From: Amycolatopsis vastitatis
GTDB lineage: Bacteria; Actinomycetota; Actinomycetes; Mycobacteriales; Pseudonocardiaceae
Length of the DNA stretch: 64,000 nucleotides
Direction of reading: 5' to 3'
NCBI RefSeq assembly: GCF_002234595.1
Contig: NZ_NMUL01000005.1
Span: forward strand, 372,001-436,000
Shown: positions 1 through 8,573 of the stretch, piece after piece
Numbering within the stretch: position 1 is the stretch's first letter
Layout: each line of letters begins with the position of its first letter
Notes under the pieces: generated by a model
Told to the model about the DNA's origin: nothing
Seen by the model: only the letters and a program-made list of their open reading frames with translations
Databases searched by the model: none
Translations under genes and position numbers: made by a program

Positions 1-104
1 GCGTGACCGACTCTCCACTGGAGACAGAGCCATTGGGCGGATGCGTTATCCGCCATCGTCGCTACCCTGGAAAGGCGAGGACATTCAGTAGTGAGGTGGT
101 CACC

Positions 105-719
105 ATGAGCGCGAACGGTGAGGCTCCCTTCTTCAATGCCCCCGAGCTCACTCAGCGCGACGGCACTCTGTCCGCTGCGTCCGGCGAGACGTTCGCGGAC
201 CCGGTCTCCGGACTGGTCACCGCGGCACCCGAGCCGGGCGTCGCGGTCCCGAACGGCCACGAGCCCGCTGCCATCCCGGTGGCCGGACCCGTGCCGCCCG
301 ACGAAGAGGTCGTGCGCCGGATGGTCGAAGAGACGCTGCGTGATGAAGGGGTCAGGGCCCCGCAAGCCATCCCGCCGGCGGGCACCTTGACTTCGGTGGG
401 CGAGGCCGTCGCGCCACCGCTGGGGGTGCTGCCCCGGCAGCGGAACCGGCAGCGCACGTGGCCGACCCGGCCGCCGCAGCTGCTCAGGCCCGTCCGGTCG
501 GAGGTGCTGCCCGAGGACGACGCCGACGACTTGGAAGTCGTGCCCGTCCGGCGGCGGAAGCTGCCGAAGATGCCCTCGATGTCGATGCCGGCGTTCAACC
601 GGCCGTCGTCGAGCGCGGCCGGAGTCATGCTGGCCGTGGTGCTGCTGATCGTGTTCGGCATCGTCGCCATCGAGATGGTGTCCAGCCTGGTCAGCAGCGT
701 GACAGGGCTGTTCGACTAG
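105..719 (+). CDS. Hypothetical tail-anchored membrane protein
   Basis: Unrecognised 204-residue protein. Residues 1-165 are rich in Pro, Glu and Ala and look disordered; a basic patch (VRRRKLPK) precedes one hydrophobic helix at about residues 172-196 (LAVVLLIVFGIVAIEMV), leaving only a few residues after it. This predicts a cytoplasmic protein anchored by its C-terminus. The ATG at 105 is chosen because GAGGTGG lies 5 bases upstream; the frame is open back to the window edge but has no better start. It sits just ahead of the MFS-Tmk fusion and holB, a place occupied downstream of topA in related actinomycetes (known synteny, topA itself not in view). Confidence 0.7.
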   Translation: MSANGEAPFFNAPELTQRDGTLSAASGETFADPVSGLVTAAPEPGVAVPNGHEPAAIPVAGPVPPDEEVVRRMVEETLRDEGVRAPQAIPPAGTLTSVGEAVAPPLGVLPRQRNRQRTWPTRPPQLLRPVRSEVLPEDDADDLEVVPVRRRKLPKMPSMSMPAFNRPSSSAAGVMLAVVLLIVFGIVAIEMVSSLVSSVTGLFD

Positions 720-868
720 CGTCCGTCCGCTGCTCACCGCCTGCCCCGCACCACGGGGCCGTGCCGCGCGCCAGAGGCCGATCGGGCTACCCTGGCTTCA
801 CGGTCGGACGACCTCACGGGGGCGTCCGACGCCGCGGTGACTAATGGGGTGGGCGTATCAGCGAGGGC

Positions 869-2983
869 GTGCGATCGGTACCCGGGGCCGGCCCGGGTGC
901 GTCGTCGGGCGCCGAGGCGTCCACGATCAACCGGGTCCGGCGGGTACTGGCGATCAAACCGTTCCGGCGCCTCTGGGGCGTCACGTACCTGTGCAGCGTG
1001 GCCGACTGGCTGAACATCCTGGCCCTCACCGGCCTGGCCACGAAGCTCACGGACAACTACTTCGCCCAGAACTTCGCGTTCGTCGGCGTGGTGCTGACCG
1101 GCTTGGCGCCGGGGCTGCTGTTCGCCCCGGTCGGCGGGCTGCTCGCGGACCGGTTCGACCGCCGCAAGGTGATGGTCGTCGCCGACCTGCTGCGGTGCGG
1201 GTTCCTGCTCTCCATCGCGATCGTCAGCGCGCCGTGGTGGCTGCTCGTCGGCAACTTCCTCGTCGGCAGCGCGGCGAGCATGTGGATCCCCTCGAAAGAG
1301 GCGGCGGTCCCGAACCTGCTCCGCCGTCCCGACCAGGTCGAGACGGCCAACCAGCTCGGCATGGTGATGACCTACGGCCTCGCCGTCATCACCGCGGCCG
1401 GCGCGAACGCGATCCTGACCGGCGTCAACACGACGTTCCACTTCTTCCCCAACGACGACGCGAGCCTCAGCATCGCGAAGCTCGTCGTCATGATCACCGG
1501 CCTGCTCTACCTGGCCAGCGCGATCCTCATCGCCACCCGGATCCCGGAACTCTCCCTGCGCAACGTGCACGAGCTGCCGGAGCAGAAGGTCAAGGCGGCC
1601 GACGAAGAGAAGGTCGGCGTCGGCCAGATGATCGCGGACGGCTTCCGCTTCATCCGCAGCACGCCGCTCGTGCGCGGCCTGCTGGTGGGCGCGTTCGGCG
1701 CGTTCGCCGCCGGTGGTGCCGTGATCGGCTCGGCCAAGCCGTACTCCTCGAGCCTGCTGGCCGGTGACTCGGCGTTCAACCTGCTGGTCCTGGCCGTGTT
1801 CCTCGGGCTCGCGACCGGCATGGCCACCGCGCCGAAGCTCGCCCGGCGGCTCGCGCACGACCGGCTGTTCGGCATCTCGATCATCGCGGCTGCGCTCTCG
1901 CTGCTGGTGGTGGCGTTGTCGCCGCACCTGACGATCGCGCTGGTCGGTGTGTTCTTCGTCGGCATCTGGGCCGGGACGGCGTTCCTCACCGGCGTCACGA
2001 TCATCGGCTCACGCGTCGAAGACGCCATCCGCGGCCGGATCAACGCGATCTACCAGCTGATGATGAAGCTCGTGCTGTTCGGCACCACGGTCACCGTGCC
2101 GCTGCTGGTCGGTCTGGTGCACCAGCGCAATGTCTCCGTCTGGGGCAACGAGCTCAGGATCGACGGCACGCGCCCGGTGATGCTCGGCGGCGCGGCCATC
2201 GCGCTGGTCGCCGGTCTCTTCGCCTACCGGCAGATGGACGACAAGCGCACCGAACCGATTCTGTCCGACCTGCGCAACGCGCTGCGTCGCACACCTCGGC
2301 GTGTCAACGGCTTCCTGATCGCCGTCGAAGGCACCACGGCGATCAACACCGCGATCCAGGCCGTCAACCTCGCCGACTGGCTGCGCGGCGGCACCCGCCC
2401 GGTCGTGGTCGCCTCCGATCCGGCGCTCGACGACAAGCGGCTCGCCGCGCTGGTCTCCGGTGCTTCGCTGACCGGGGCGCGGGCCCAGGCGCTGGCGGCC
2501 GCGGCGGTGCGGGCCGACATCGTGGAGCGGCACGTCCAGCCGGCGCTCGACGCCGGTTCGGTGGTCGTGATGGAACGGTTCGTCGACTCCCCGCTGGCGC
2601 ACTTGTCGGCGGTCGCTGGGCTGGACAGCGACGAGCTCGAAGGCCTCGCCGACTGGGCGACCGGGCGGCTGCGTCCCGACCTGACCGTCCTGCTCGACTC
2701 CGCTCCCAACGGGGCGCCGCGCGACAAGTCGGCCACGCTGAACGACCAGTGGCGCGTCCAGCACCTGCTCACCGAGATGGCCGAGGCCGACCCGGAGCGC
2801 TACGTCGTGATCGACGCCGACGGCACCGACGCCGAGGTCGCCGAGCGCATCCGCACCGCGCTGCGCGCCGTGTTCGTCGGCCGGCAGGCCTCGCTGGCGC
2901 CGACGACGGAGAAGCCGGTGACGCTCCCGCTGGAAACGCTGCCCATCGATACCCCGGAAGCGCCTCGCGTGGAGGCGAAGTGA
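869..2983 (+). CDS. MFS transporter fused to a degenerate thymidylate kinase-like domain
   Basis: 704 residues. Residues about 20-440 form an MFS-type membrane domain with the LADRFDRRKVM loop after the second/third helix. Residues about 475-690 align with thymidylate kinase: the beta strand FLIAVEG, a DR(Y/F)xxS-like ERFVDS near 568, and PDLTVLLD. The P-loop, however, is lost: the expected EG-x-DGAGKST is EGTTAINTAI, without Gly-Lys-Ser/Thr. Actinomycetes often carry an MFS-Tmk fusion upstream of holB; here the kinase half is probably catalytically dead, so the essential Tmk must be elsewhere. GTG 869 is the first start after an in-frame stop at 842. The stop overlaps the holB start by 4 bases, implying co-translation. 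Confidence 0.88.
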   Translation: MRSVPGAGPGASSGAEASTINRVRRVLAIKPFRRLWGVTYLCSVADWLNILALTGLATKLTDNYFAQNFAFVGVVLTGLAPGLLFAPVGGLLADRFDRRKVMVVADLLRCGFLLSIAIVSAPWWLLVGNFLVGSAASMWIPSKEAAVPNLLRRPDQVETANQLGMVMTYGLAVITAAGANAILTGVNTTFHFFPNDDASLSIAKLVVMITGLLYLASAILIATRIPELSLRNVHELPEQKVKAADEEKVGVGQMIADGFRFIRSTPLVRGLLVGAFGAFAAGGAVIGSAKPYSSSLLAGDSAFNLLVLAVFLGLATGMATAPKLARRLAHDRLFGISIIAAALSLLVVALSPHLTIALVGVFFVGIWAGTAFLTGVTIIGSRVEDAIRGRINAIYQLMMKLVLFGTTVTVPLLVGLVHQRNVSVWGNELRIDGTRPVMLGGAAIALVAGLFAYRQMDDKRTEPILSDLRNALRRTPRRVNGFLIAVEGTTAINTAIQAVNLADWLRGGTRPVVVASDPALDDKRLAALVSGASLTGARAQALAAAAVRADIVERHVQPALDAGSVVVMERFVDSPLAHLSAVAGLDSDELEGLADWATGRLRPDLTVLLDSAPNGAPRDKSATLNDQWRVQHLLTEMAEADPERYVVIDADGTDAEVAERIRTALRAVFVGRQASLAPTTEKPVTLPLETLPIDTPEAPRVEAK

Positions 2984-4185
2984 CGACGACCGAACGCATC
3001 GGTGTCTGGAACCAGCTGGTCGGCCAGGAGCCCGCGGTCGAAACGCTGAGCGCGGCCGCGTCGGCCGCCGCGAAGATCGTCGCCGGTGAGCCCGCACCGC
3101 CCGGCGCGATGACGCACGCCTGGCTGCTCACCGGGCCGCCCGGATCCGGCCGTTCGGTGGCCGCGCGGACGTTCGCCGCGGCCCTGCAGTGCAGCACCGG
3201 CACCGGCTGCGACGCCTGTCCCGGCTGTCACACGACCATGACGGGTACCCACGCCGACGTCCGGCTCGTCGTGCCGGAAGGCCTGTCGATCTCGGTCGCG
3301 GAGATGCGGGCGCTGGTGCAGGCCGCCGCACGCCGCCCGACCACCGGCAACTGGCAGGTCGTGATCATCGAGGACGCCGACCGGCTCACCGAAGGCGCGT
3401 CGAACGCCCTGCTGAAGGCCGTCGAGGAGCCGCCGGACCGGACGGTGTTCCTGCTTTGTGCGCCGTCCGACCACCCCGAGGACGTCTCGGTGACGATCCG
3501 TTCGCGCTGCCGCCTGGTGACGCTGCGGACGCCGCCGCCGGAGGCGATCGCCGACGTGCTCATGCGTCGTGACCATGTCGACCCCGAACGCGCGCAGTGG
3601 GCCGCGTCGGTGTGCGGCGGCCACGTCGGCCGGGCGCGCCGGCTCGCCACCGACGAGGCCGCGCGGCAGCGCCGGGCCACCGTGCTGCGGATCCCGCTCG
3701 GCCTCCGCCGGGCCAGTGACGTCTTCACGTGCGCCGATCAGCTGATCAGCGCGGCCGAGGCCGACGCGGGCGAGGCCAGCAAGGGCCGCGACGAGGACGA
3801 GCGCAACGAGCTGCGCACCGCGATGGGCGGCGACGGCATCGGCAAGGGCGTCGCCGGCGCGAAGCGGGCCGCCGAAGCCGCCGTCAAGCAGCTGGAGAAG
3901 AAGCAGAAGTCCCGCGCCACCCGGACCCAGCGCGACACGCTGGACCTCGCGCTGGTCGACCTCGCCGGGTTCTACCGCGACGTCCTGGTGACGGGAACCC
4001 GCTCCGGCGCGTCGCTCAACCACCCGGACCACGCCGACCAGATCCGCGAAGCAGCGCACGCGTGGACGCCGGAGTCGACGCTTCGCCGGCTCGAAGCGGT
4101 GCTGGAATGCCGCGAGGCGATCGACCTGAACGTGAAGCCGCGCATCGCGATCGAGGCGATGGTCACGACGCTTCGCCAGGGCTGA
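2980..4185 (+). CDS. holB: DNA polymerase III subunit delta'
   Basis: 401 residues; a clamp-loader subunit that helps load the sliding clamp at the replication fork. An AAA+ fold is visible: GPPGSGRS at about 51-58 is the delta'-type P-loop with Arg replacing the ATP-binding Lys. A four-cysteine zinc module follows at about 70-83 (C-x6-C-x2-C-x2-C). IIEDADRL and the SRC motif near 176 (arginine-finger position) complete the family signature. The GTG start has GGAGG 4 bases upstream and overlaps the TGA of the preceding gene. Residues about 270-310 form a charged Glu/Lys-rich insert. The gene ends at a strong hairpin shared with the convergent neighbour. Confidence 0.95.
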   Translation: MTTTERIGVWNQLVGQEPAVETLSAAASAAAKIVAGEPAPPGAMTHAWLLTGPPGSGRSVAARTFAAALQCSTGTGCDACPGCHTTMTGTHADVRLVVPEGLSISVAEMRALVQAAARRPTTGNWQVVIIEDADRLTEGASNALLKAVEEPPDRTVFLLCAPSDHPEDVSVTIRSRCRLVTLRTPPPEAIADVLMRRDHVDPERAQWAASVCGGHVGRARRLATDEAARQRRATVLRIPLGLRRASDVFTCADQLISAAEADAGEASKGRDEDERNELRTAMGGDGIGKGVAGAKRAAEAAVKQLEKKQKSRATRTQRDTLDLALVDLAGFYRDVLVTGTRSGASLNHPDHADQIREAAHAWTPESTLRRLEAVLECREAIDLNVKPRIAIEAMVTTLRQG

Positions 4186-4189
4186 ACGC

Positions 4190-4225
4190 GAAGGAACCCG
4201 CCAGGAGAACCTGACGGGTTCCTTC
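4190..4225. terminator. Bidirectional hairpin between convergent genes
   Basis: GAAGGAACCCG at 4190-4200 pairs perfectly with CGGGTTCCTTC at 4215-4225 (11 bp, 14-base loop). It lies between the stop of holB and the stop of the convergent secreted-protein gene. Confidence 0.8.
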
Positions 4226-4237
4226 ACACCCCTCGGA

Positions 4238-5902
4238 TCATTCGCGCGGACGGGGTGACGGCTTGAACGGCTTCTCCTCGACGGCGACGGCGAGCGGGCG
4301 ACGCCGTCCGCCCGGCATCGCGGCCACCATGACCACGCCGAGCAGCAGCATCGCGGTGCCCGTCCAGAACAGCGGCACGGTGTCGTAGGCGCCACCTGTG
4401 TAGGCGAGGTTCTTCACCGGCCCCTTCGGCGCCTCGCCGCCGGCGGGCGGCGTCGACGTGGTCCCGCAGATGACGCCGCCGGTCGGCGCGTAGGCCCGCG
4501 CGACCTGCTCGCCGAGCGACAGCTGGGCCAGCGACGACGGCAGGTTCTTCGCCTGGTCGTCCGGCAGCAGGCTCTTGAGCTTGGTCGTCGGCAGCAGCTG
4601 CAGGTCGAACATCCGCGCCGAAGCGCCGAGCTGGAAGCCCTTGAACGGCGTGGTCATGTTCGCGGACTTCTGGTCGAGCCCGGCGATGCTCAGCCGCAGC
4701 ACGCCGAGGTCGAGGACGGTCCCGGCGGTGTCGCCGACCTGCTGGACGCCCTTGGTGAGCGTCGAGACCAGCCCGCCGACCACCGGGATGTCGCTGAGCT
4801 GCCCGAACTGGTTGCTCAGCCCCTTCAGGGGCAGCCCGATCGGAATGTCCTTGGTCGGGTGCGCGGCATCCAGGGTGTACAGGACCTTGCCGCCGGCCTC
4901 GATGGTCAGCACCGGCGCGGTGTACTCGACTTTGGACGTCTTGGCGTCGCCGGTGGAGGTCACCTTGAGCGTCGGCTGGCTGGCCACCTTGACGCTCAGC
5001 GCCAGCGGCGTGCCCTTGAGGATCTCGATGTCCGCGGCCTGCAGCGTCGACGTCGCCTGGACGGCCTTGTTCTTCGAGCCGGGCAGGTCGACCAGCTTGA
5101 CCTGCGACCGCGACGACAGCGTGTTCGGCAGGCTCAGCAGCGACCCGGCCCCGTTCGCCGCGGTCTGGCCGCCGCCCTGCAGCAGGCCACCGAGGCTCTG
5201 CAGGCCCTTGGTGAGGTCGAACCCGTTCGCCAGGGCGCCGGGGTCGAGCTTCGGCTTGAGGGCGTCGAGGCCCAGGTTCGGCATCGAGGGGATGACGTTC
5301 AGCAGCGACAGGCTCGCCACCGAAGTGCTGGCGTCGGCGATGGTGTCGACGCACGGACCGAGCGTCGGGCTCCACCGCGCGTGCGCGCTCCCGTTGAGCA
5401 GACCGACGTTGAGCAGCGGGTTCGACGGCGCGTTGAGTCCCCCGCTGATGGGCTGCGGGTTGTCCGGCAACGCGGTCTGCACGACACTGCCCGGCGTCTG
5501 CGGCGCGTTCCCGCCCACCGACAACCCGAACGGCGACGCCTGCGCGATGGCCTTCTCATAGCTCAGGTAGGCGTCGGAGTTCGCCGACGCGCTCGACAGG
5601 CCCATGCCCGCCTCGAGCGCGGACTGCTTCGGCAGCGTCTGCCCGAACCCCGGCAGGATGGTGCTCGTCGGCACGGCGTTGGGCAGCAGCCGGATGATCC
5701 CGAGCGCGGTCCCGGCATCCCCGACGGCCTGCCCGAGCGGCTGCGGCCCGATCGGCGCCGAAATGGGCGCCTGCCCCGGATTCGCCGGCTGCGGAATCGG
5801 CGTCGTCGGATAGACGGGATCGGCCTGCGCGGGCGCGGAGCTGAACAGGAGCAACGCAGCGGCCGCCGGCAGGGCCACCGAACGGGGCAGTCTTCGCCGC
5901 AT
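4238..5902 (-). CDS. Secreted protein with C-terminal LAXTG-type sorting signal
   Basis: 554 residues, function unknown. The N-terminus MRRRLPRSVALPAAAALLL...APAQA is a classical signal peptide with an AxA cleavage site. The body is rich in Pro, Ser, Leu and Gly, with no recognised enzymatic motif. Near residue 497 is LAYTG, followed by a hydrophobic helix (about 508-530) and PGGRRR, which is the layout of a class E sortase signal (LAXTG, known from Streptomyces SrtE substrates). A further ~20-residue cytoplasmic tail follows, longer than usual. The start is the ATG at 5902 because GGAGG sits about 8 bases upstream; the longer frame to 5950 has no signal peptide at its start. Monocistronic. 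Confidence 0.8.
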   Translation of the reverse strand: MRRRLPRSVALPAAAALLLFSSAPAQADPVYPTTPIPQPANPGQAPISAPIGPQPLGQAVGDAGTALGIIRLLPNAVPTSTILPGFGQTLPKQSALEAGMGLSSASANSDAYLSYEKAIAQASPFGLSVGGNAPQTPGSVVQTALPDNPQPISGGLNAPSNPLLNVGLLNGSAHARWSPTLGPCVDTIADASTSVASLSLLNVIPSMPNLGLDALKPKLDPGALANGFDLTKGLQSLGGLLQGGGQTAANGAGSLLSLPNTLSSRSQVKLVDLPGSKNKAVQATSTLQAADIEILKGTPLALSVKVASQPTLKVTSTGDAKTSKVEYTAPVLTIEAGGKVLYTLDAAHPTKDIPIGLPLKGLSNQFGQLSDIPVVGGLVSTLTKGVQQVGDTAGTVLDLGVLRLSIAGLDQKSANMTTPFKGFQLGASARMFDLQLLPTTKLKSLLPDDQAKNLPSSLAQLSLGEQVARAYAPTGGVICGTTSTPPAGGEAPKGPVKNLAYTGGAYDTVPLFWTGTAMLLLGVVMVAAMPGGRRRPLAVAVEEKPFKPSPRPRE

Positions 5903-6035
5903 GTGCCAGAGCCTCCAGATAGGTCGACCGAGGAGTGAGACCGACGTCATAGGGCCCTAACGACGGTCCCCCCGGAAAGTGACGCGCAGAGTCTCCGCTA
6001 CACTTGCTACCGTCGCCAGCGCGAGCCGGAGACAT

Positions 6036-6109
6036 GCCGCCTTAGCTCAGTCGGCCAGAGCGATTCACTCGTAATGAATAGGTCAGGGGTTCGATTCCCC
6101 TAGGCGGCT
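6036..6109 (+). tRNA. tRNA-Thr (anticodon CGT)
   Basis: Full cloverleaf visible: acceptor GCCGCCT pairs with AGGCGGC, anticodon stem ATTCA/TGAAT encloses the loop CTCGTAA with anticodon CGT at 6070-6072 (reads ACG), T arm AGGGG-TTCGATT-CCCCT, discriminator T6109. No CCA is encoded. The 3' end serves as the attachment site of the element that follows; the copy here is intact, so integration restored the tRNA. Confidence 0.96.
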
Positions 6110-6110
6110 C
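6091..6110 (+). other. attL core of integrated element (tRNA-Thr 3' end)
   Basis: These 20 bases (T-loop to the base after the discriminator) recur exactly at 11150-11169. Weaker similarity extends left into the anticodon loop in both copies. Confidence 0.85.
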
Positions 6111-6115
6111 CGCAG

Positions 6116-6153
6116 GTCAGGCCCCATCCGAGACACCTCGGATGGGGCCTGAC
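6116..6153 (+). terminator. Perfect hairpin directly after tRNA-Thr
   Basis: A perfect 17-bp stem (6116-6132 with 6137-6153; core GGCCCCATCCGAG) closed by ACAC, seven bases past the tRNA. It lies on the element side of attL, so it replaces the tRNA's original terminator, which is still present at 11183-11213. Confidence 0.75.
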
Positions 6154-6160
6154 TCGTCTG

Positions 6161-6184
6161 GTGGGTGACTAAGTGGGTGACTAA
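6161..6184 (+). repeat. Tandem GTGGGTGACTAA repeats near attL
   Basis: The 12-mer GTGGGTGACTAA occurs twice head-to-tail (6161-6172, 6173-6184). Variants lie at 7064-7075 (GTGGATGACTAA), 11008-11019 (GTGGGTGTCTAA) and 11032-11043 (CACGGTGACTAA). Clustering near both attachment sites suggests arm-type sites for the integrase or excisionase (inference). Confidence 0.6.
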
Positions 6185-6790
6185 GACGCCTGGTCGGCAG
6201 GAGAAGAAACTTCAGCAGGTTCACTCGTCGAGGGAGCGTTGGTCCACCGAGGGCGGCGCCGGGCTAGGCCGTGGGATCTGACAAGTTAGGACGTGTGTTC
6301 GAACTTGTACTTCGGGAGTGCCCGGTCATGTACGCACTGTGCTACCGGGTTGGTGGGCGCGTGTCACTTGCCATGTAACGATGTCAATTGTCAAAACGAT
6401 GCCGTGCTTCCTGTCTGGCCTGCTGCCACCTTGGCTGAGTGGAGTTCTCCCAGCTCAGCGGTGCGCGCTCATGTTGCGCGTACCCGCAATGGAGTAACCA
6501 GTCCTGCATGATGTCACTACGGAGAAGTCAACTGTCGAGGGAGCGTTAGGCTTGGTTCCAACCGCAAGGCAAGAGACGACATCGGAAAATGTAAGAGGGC
6601 GCTCGGGTCTCTGACCACCCGAACGCCCTCGATGTGACAACCCACCCGGCTAGCGAACCTTCGGAGTTGATGCCACGTGTGTGACTGTACTCGACGTGTC
6701 CCGACGTGCCCGGACACATTCCGCCCACCCACTACGTCGTACGAACTGGCCGACAACATCCTGCGGTGCCCCGAGCGGTTTCGCCGGACG
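6185..6790. other. Non-coding, lower-GC stretch inside the element
   Basis: No convincing gene. It contains a 14-bp direct repeat (GTCGAGGGAGCGTT at 6227-6240 and 6534-6547) and a terminator-like hairpin at 6595-6630 (GAGGGCG/CGCCCTC and CGGGT/ACCCG arms). Bases 6161-6215 resemble 7064-7110, the region around the integrase stop codon, so this may be the scar of a second, related element. Confidence 0.5.
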
Positions 6791-6895
6791 ATGATCGTGC
6801 TCCTCACCGTCGCAGCGCTGGTCGCGCTGGCCTTTTACGCGGTGTTGCACTGGGACCAGTTCAAGCCGCTGATCGAATTCCTGCTCACGCGTTAA
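6791..6895 (+). CDS. Possible small membrane peptide
   Basis: 34 codons encoding MIVLLTVAALVALAFYAVLH followed by WDQFKPLIEFLLTR: one hydrophobic helix with a short amphipathic tail. The frame is open upstream to 6677 but those residues look random. There is no clear ribosome binding site. A strong hairpin follows at 6922-6960, which is consistent with a transcribed unit. Not recognised; could equally be chance. Confidence 0.3.
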   Translation: MIVLLTVAALVALAFYAVLHWDQFKPLIEFLLTR

Positions 6896-6921
6896 GCTCC
6901 TCGGATGATGACCTGACCGAG

Positions 6922-6960
6922 CAGAAGGCCCCGGCTCCCATTGGAGACCGGGGCCTTCTG
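6922..6960 (+). terminator. Hairpin terminator
   Basis: CAGAAGGCCCCGG (6922-6934) pairs perfectly with CCGGGGCCTTCTG (6948-6960) around a 13-base loop. It lies 26 bases after the possible small membrane gene. Confidence 0.65.
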
Positions 6961-7023
6961 GCGCTTTGGCGACGACGGCGGGCAAGCCCGCGTGGGCGAG
7001 CTAGGACGGCGTTCCGATTAACC

Positions 7024-7055
7024 CAGCCTCCAACCGACGGCTCGGGTGGAGGCTG
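7024..7055 (-). terminator. Hairpin terminator after the integrase
   Basis: CAGCCTCCA-CCGA (7024-7037) pairs with TCGG-TGGAGGCTG (7042-7055) around CGGC, with one mismatch. It lies 26 bases past the integrase stop. It has the same layout (hairpin, then the GTGG-TGACTAA motif) as 6116-6184. Confidence 0.65.
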
Positions 7056-7080
7056 ACCTTCTAGTGGATGACTAAGACGG

Positions 7081-8275
7081 CTAGTCGATAGGCCGAGAAG
7101 GCTCAGCCCGTGCACCCGCCGGGGGGAAAATCTGGTCCATCGCGACCGCGCCCGACTCGACCACCGGGCGGATCTGCTTCCGGTAGACCAGCTCCGTCAC
7201 GGCCGTGCTGCTGTGTCCGACCAGTCGCGAGATCTCCTCGATCGGCATCCCGCCGTCCGAGAGGATCGAGACGAAGCTGTGGCGCAGCTCCCGGGGCGTC
7301 CACTGGGTCGGGTTGAGCCCGGCCGCCTTGACCACACGACGGAAGTCCCGCGGACGTTGTTGACGTCCCGCTCGATGCCGACGTTCGTGGCGAACACGAG
7401 CCCCTGTTCGTGCCAGTCGTCGCCCGCGACCGCCTTCACCGCCTCTGGGCCACCCGGTGGTCTTCCAGCGCCCTCACGGCCCGCTCAGGCAGCGCCAGCG
7501 TGCGCCGGGACTTCCGGGTCTTCGTCTCCCCGCGGGCGCGGACCGAGCGCCACACCTTGATGTTCGGCGGGATCGCCGGCGTCGCGTCCGGCTTGCCCAC
7601 CAGGTCGACGTGATCCCAGGTGAGCGGGCGCATCTCCTCGGTTCGCGCGCCGGTCAGCAGCGACACCACGATGTAGGCCCGCATCGGCGACGACTCCGCC
7701 GCCGCGAGCACCGCTTCGGCTTGGGCGAGCGTGAGCGCCTTCGACGGACGCCCGGTCCCCTTCCCGGCTGGCAGCTCATCGCACAGCAACACCACGTTGT
7801 GCTTGACGCGCTTCCCAACCTGCGCGCGGTTGATCGCTCGCTGGAGGATCGACCGGAGGTTACGCACGGTCGACGTCACCAGCACTTCCGCCTTTTCCGC
7901 GAGCCAGTCTTCTACGTCGTCGACTTCCAGCTTCACCAGCGGACGTGCGCCCAGCGGCGGCACGATGTGATTGTTGACCAGCGAGCGGACTGCCTTGACC
8001 GTGTTCGGGTCTCGCTGGCACTGTGCGTAGCGCTTCAACCAGTCGTCAAGGGCGTGCTCGACCGTGTACCCGGCCGACGCGTTTGCGGCACCCTTCTCGA
8101 TGTCGTCGAGCAGTTCCTTGAGCTTGGCTTTGGCTTCCGTCTTCGTCTTGCCGCGCGCTTTCCGCACGATGCGCTTGCCGTCCGGCCGGAACCCGACGGT
8201 GACTTCTGCCGTCCAGCGTTGGCGCGACTCGTCCCAGTAGAGTCCGCCATCCCCACGACTACGCCGCGTTGCCAT
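7081..8275 (-). pseudogene. Tyrosine integrase, disrupted by two frameshifts
   Basis: A phage/AICE-type tyrosine recombinase of about 395 residues that would catalyse site-specific integration at tRNA-Thr. The first 279 codons (8275-7436) give the N-terminal arm domain, the SAM-like core-binding domain and the first catalytic Arg (LLTGARTEEMRPL). Frame is lost after VAQR near 7440, where one base restores the family sequence QEAVKA. The second frame (DWHEQGLVFATN) is lost near 7350, where one more base restores VRRDFRRVVKAAG. The third frame carries RELRHS, LVGH and the Tyr nucleophile in VYRKQIRP. Both lesions look like single-base deletions in C/G-rich runs. Sequencing error is possible but genes outside the element are intact. 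Confidence 0.88.
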
Positions 8276-8492
8276 AGCCGGTCACCTCCGCTTCGCTGAT
8301 GAGAAGATCCACGTACTGCTGAATGGCTTTTGCTGGAATGAGCCGTGCCCGGCCCTGCTTCACGGACCCGAGGCGACTGGCGCGCAATTGCTCGTAGATC
8401 ACCGAACGGCTCATGGAAAGCAGGCGCTTGGCTTCCTGGACCGTGTACAAGTGCCGCGCGGGAACCGCGGCCGGCGTGATGGCGATGTCCAT
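8259..8492 (-). CDS. Excisionase-family DNA-binding protein
   Basis: 77 residues with a MerR-like winged helix of the excisionase family: LYTVQEAKRLLSMSRSVIYE then a basic wing (KQGRARLIP) and a C-terminal helix (AIQQYVDLLIS). Such proteins bend DNA and steer the integrase to excision. ATG 8492 is chosen because GAGGGG sits about 7 bases upstream; a longer frame to 8540 adds unconserved residues. Its stop overlaps the integrase start by 17 bases, so the two were co-translated. Intact, unlike its neighbours. Confidence 0.85.
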   Translation of the reverse strand: MDIAITPAAVPARHLYTVQEAKRLLSMSRSVIYEQLRASRLGSVKQGRARLIPAKAIQQYVDLLISEAEVTGYGNAA

Positions 8493-8573
8493 CGGGTGTC
8501 CCCTCGCGTCGTGCTGCGGGTCGGTGGAGGTGACGAACACGGGTGCTCCTCTCGGTGGGTGTCACTCGGGGTG

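Noticed and set aside
3..104. Upstream extension of the first gene
   Set aside because: The reading frame is open but its residues look random, and a good ribosome binding site precedes ATG 105.
6517..6807. 96-codon minus frame in the left island
   Set aside because: Crosses a terminator-like hairpin and has no family features.
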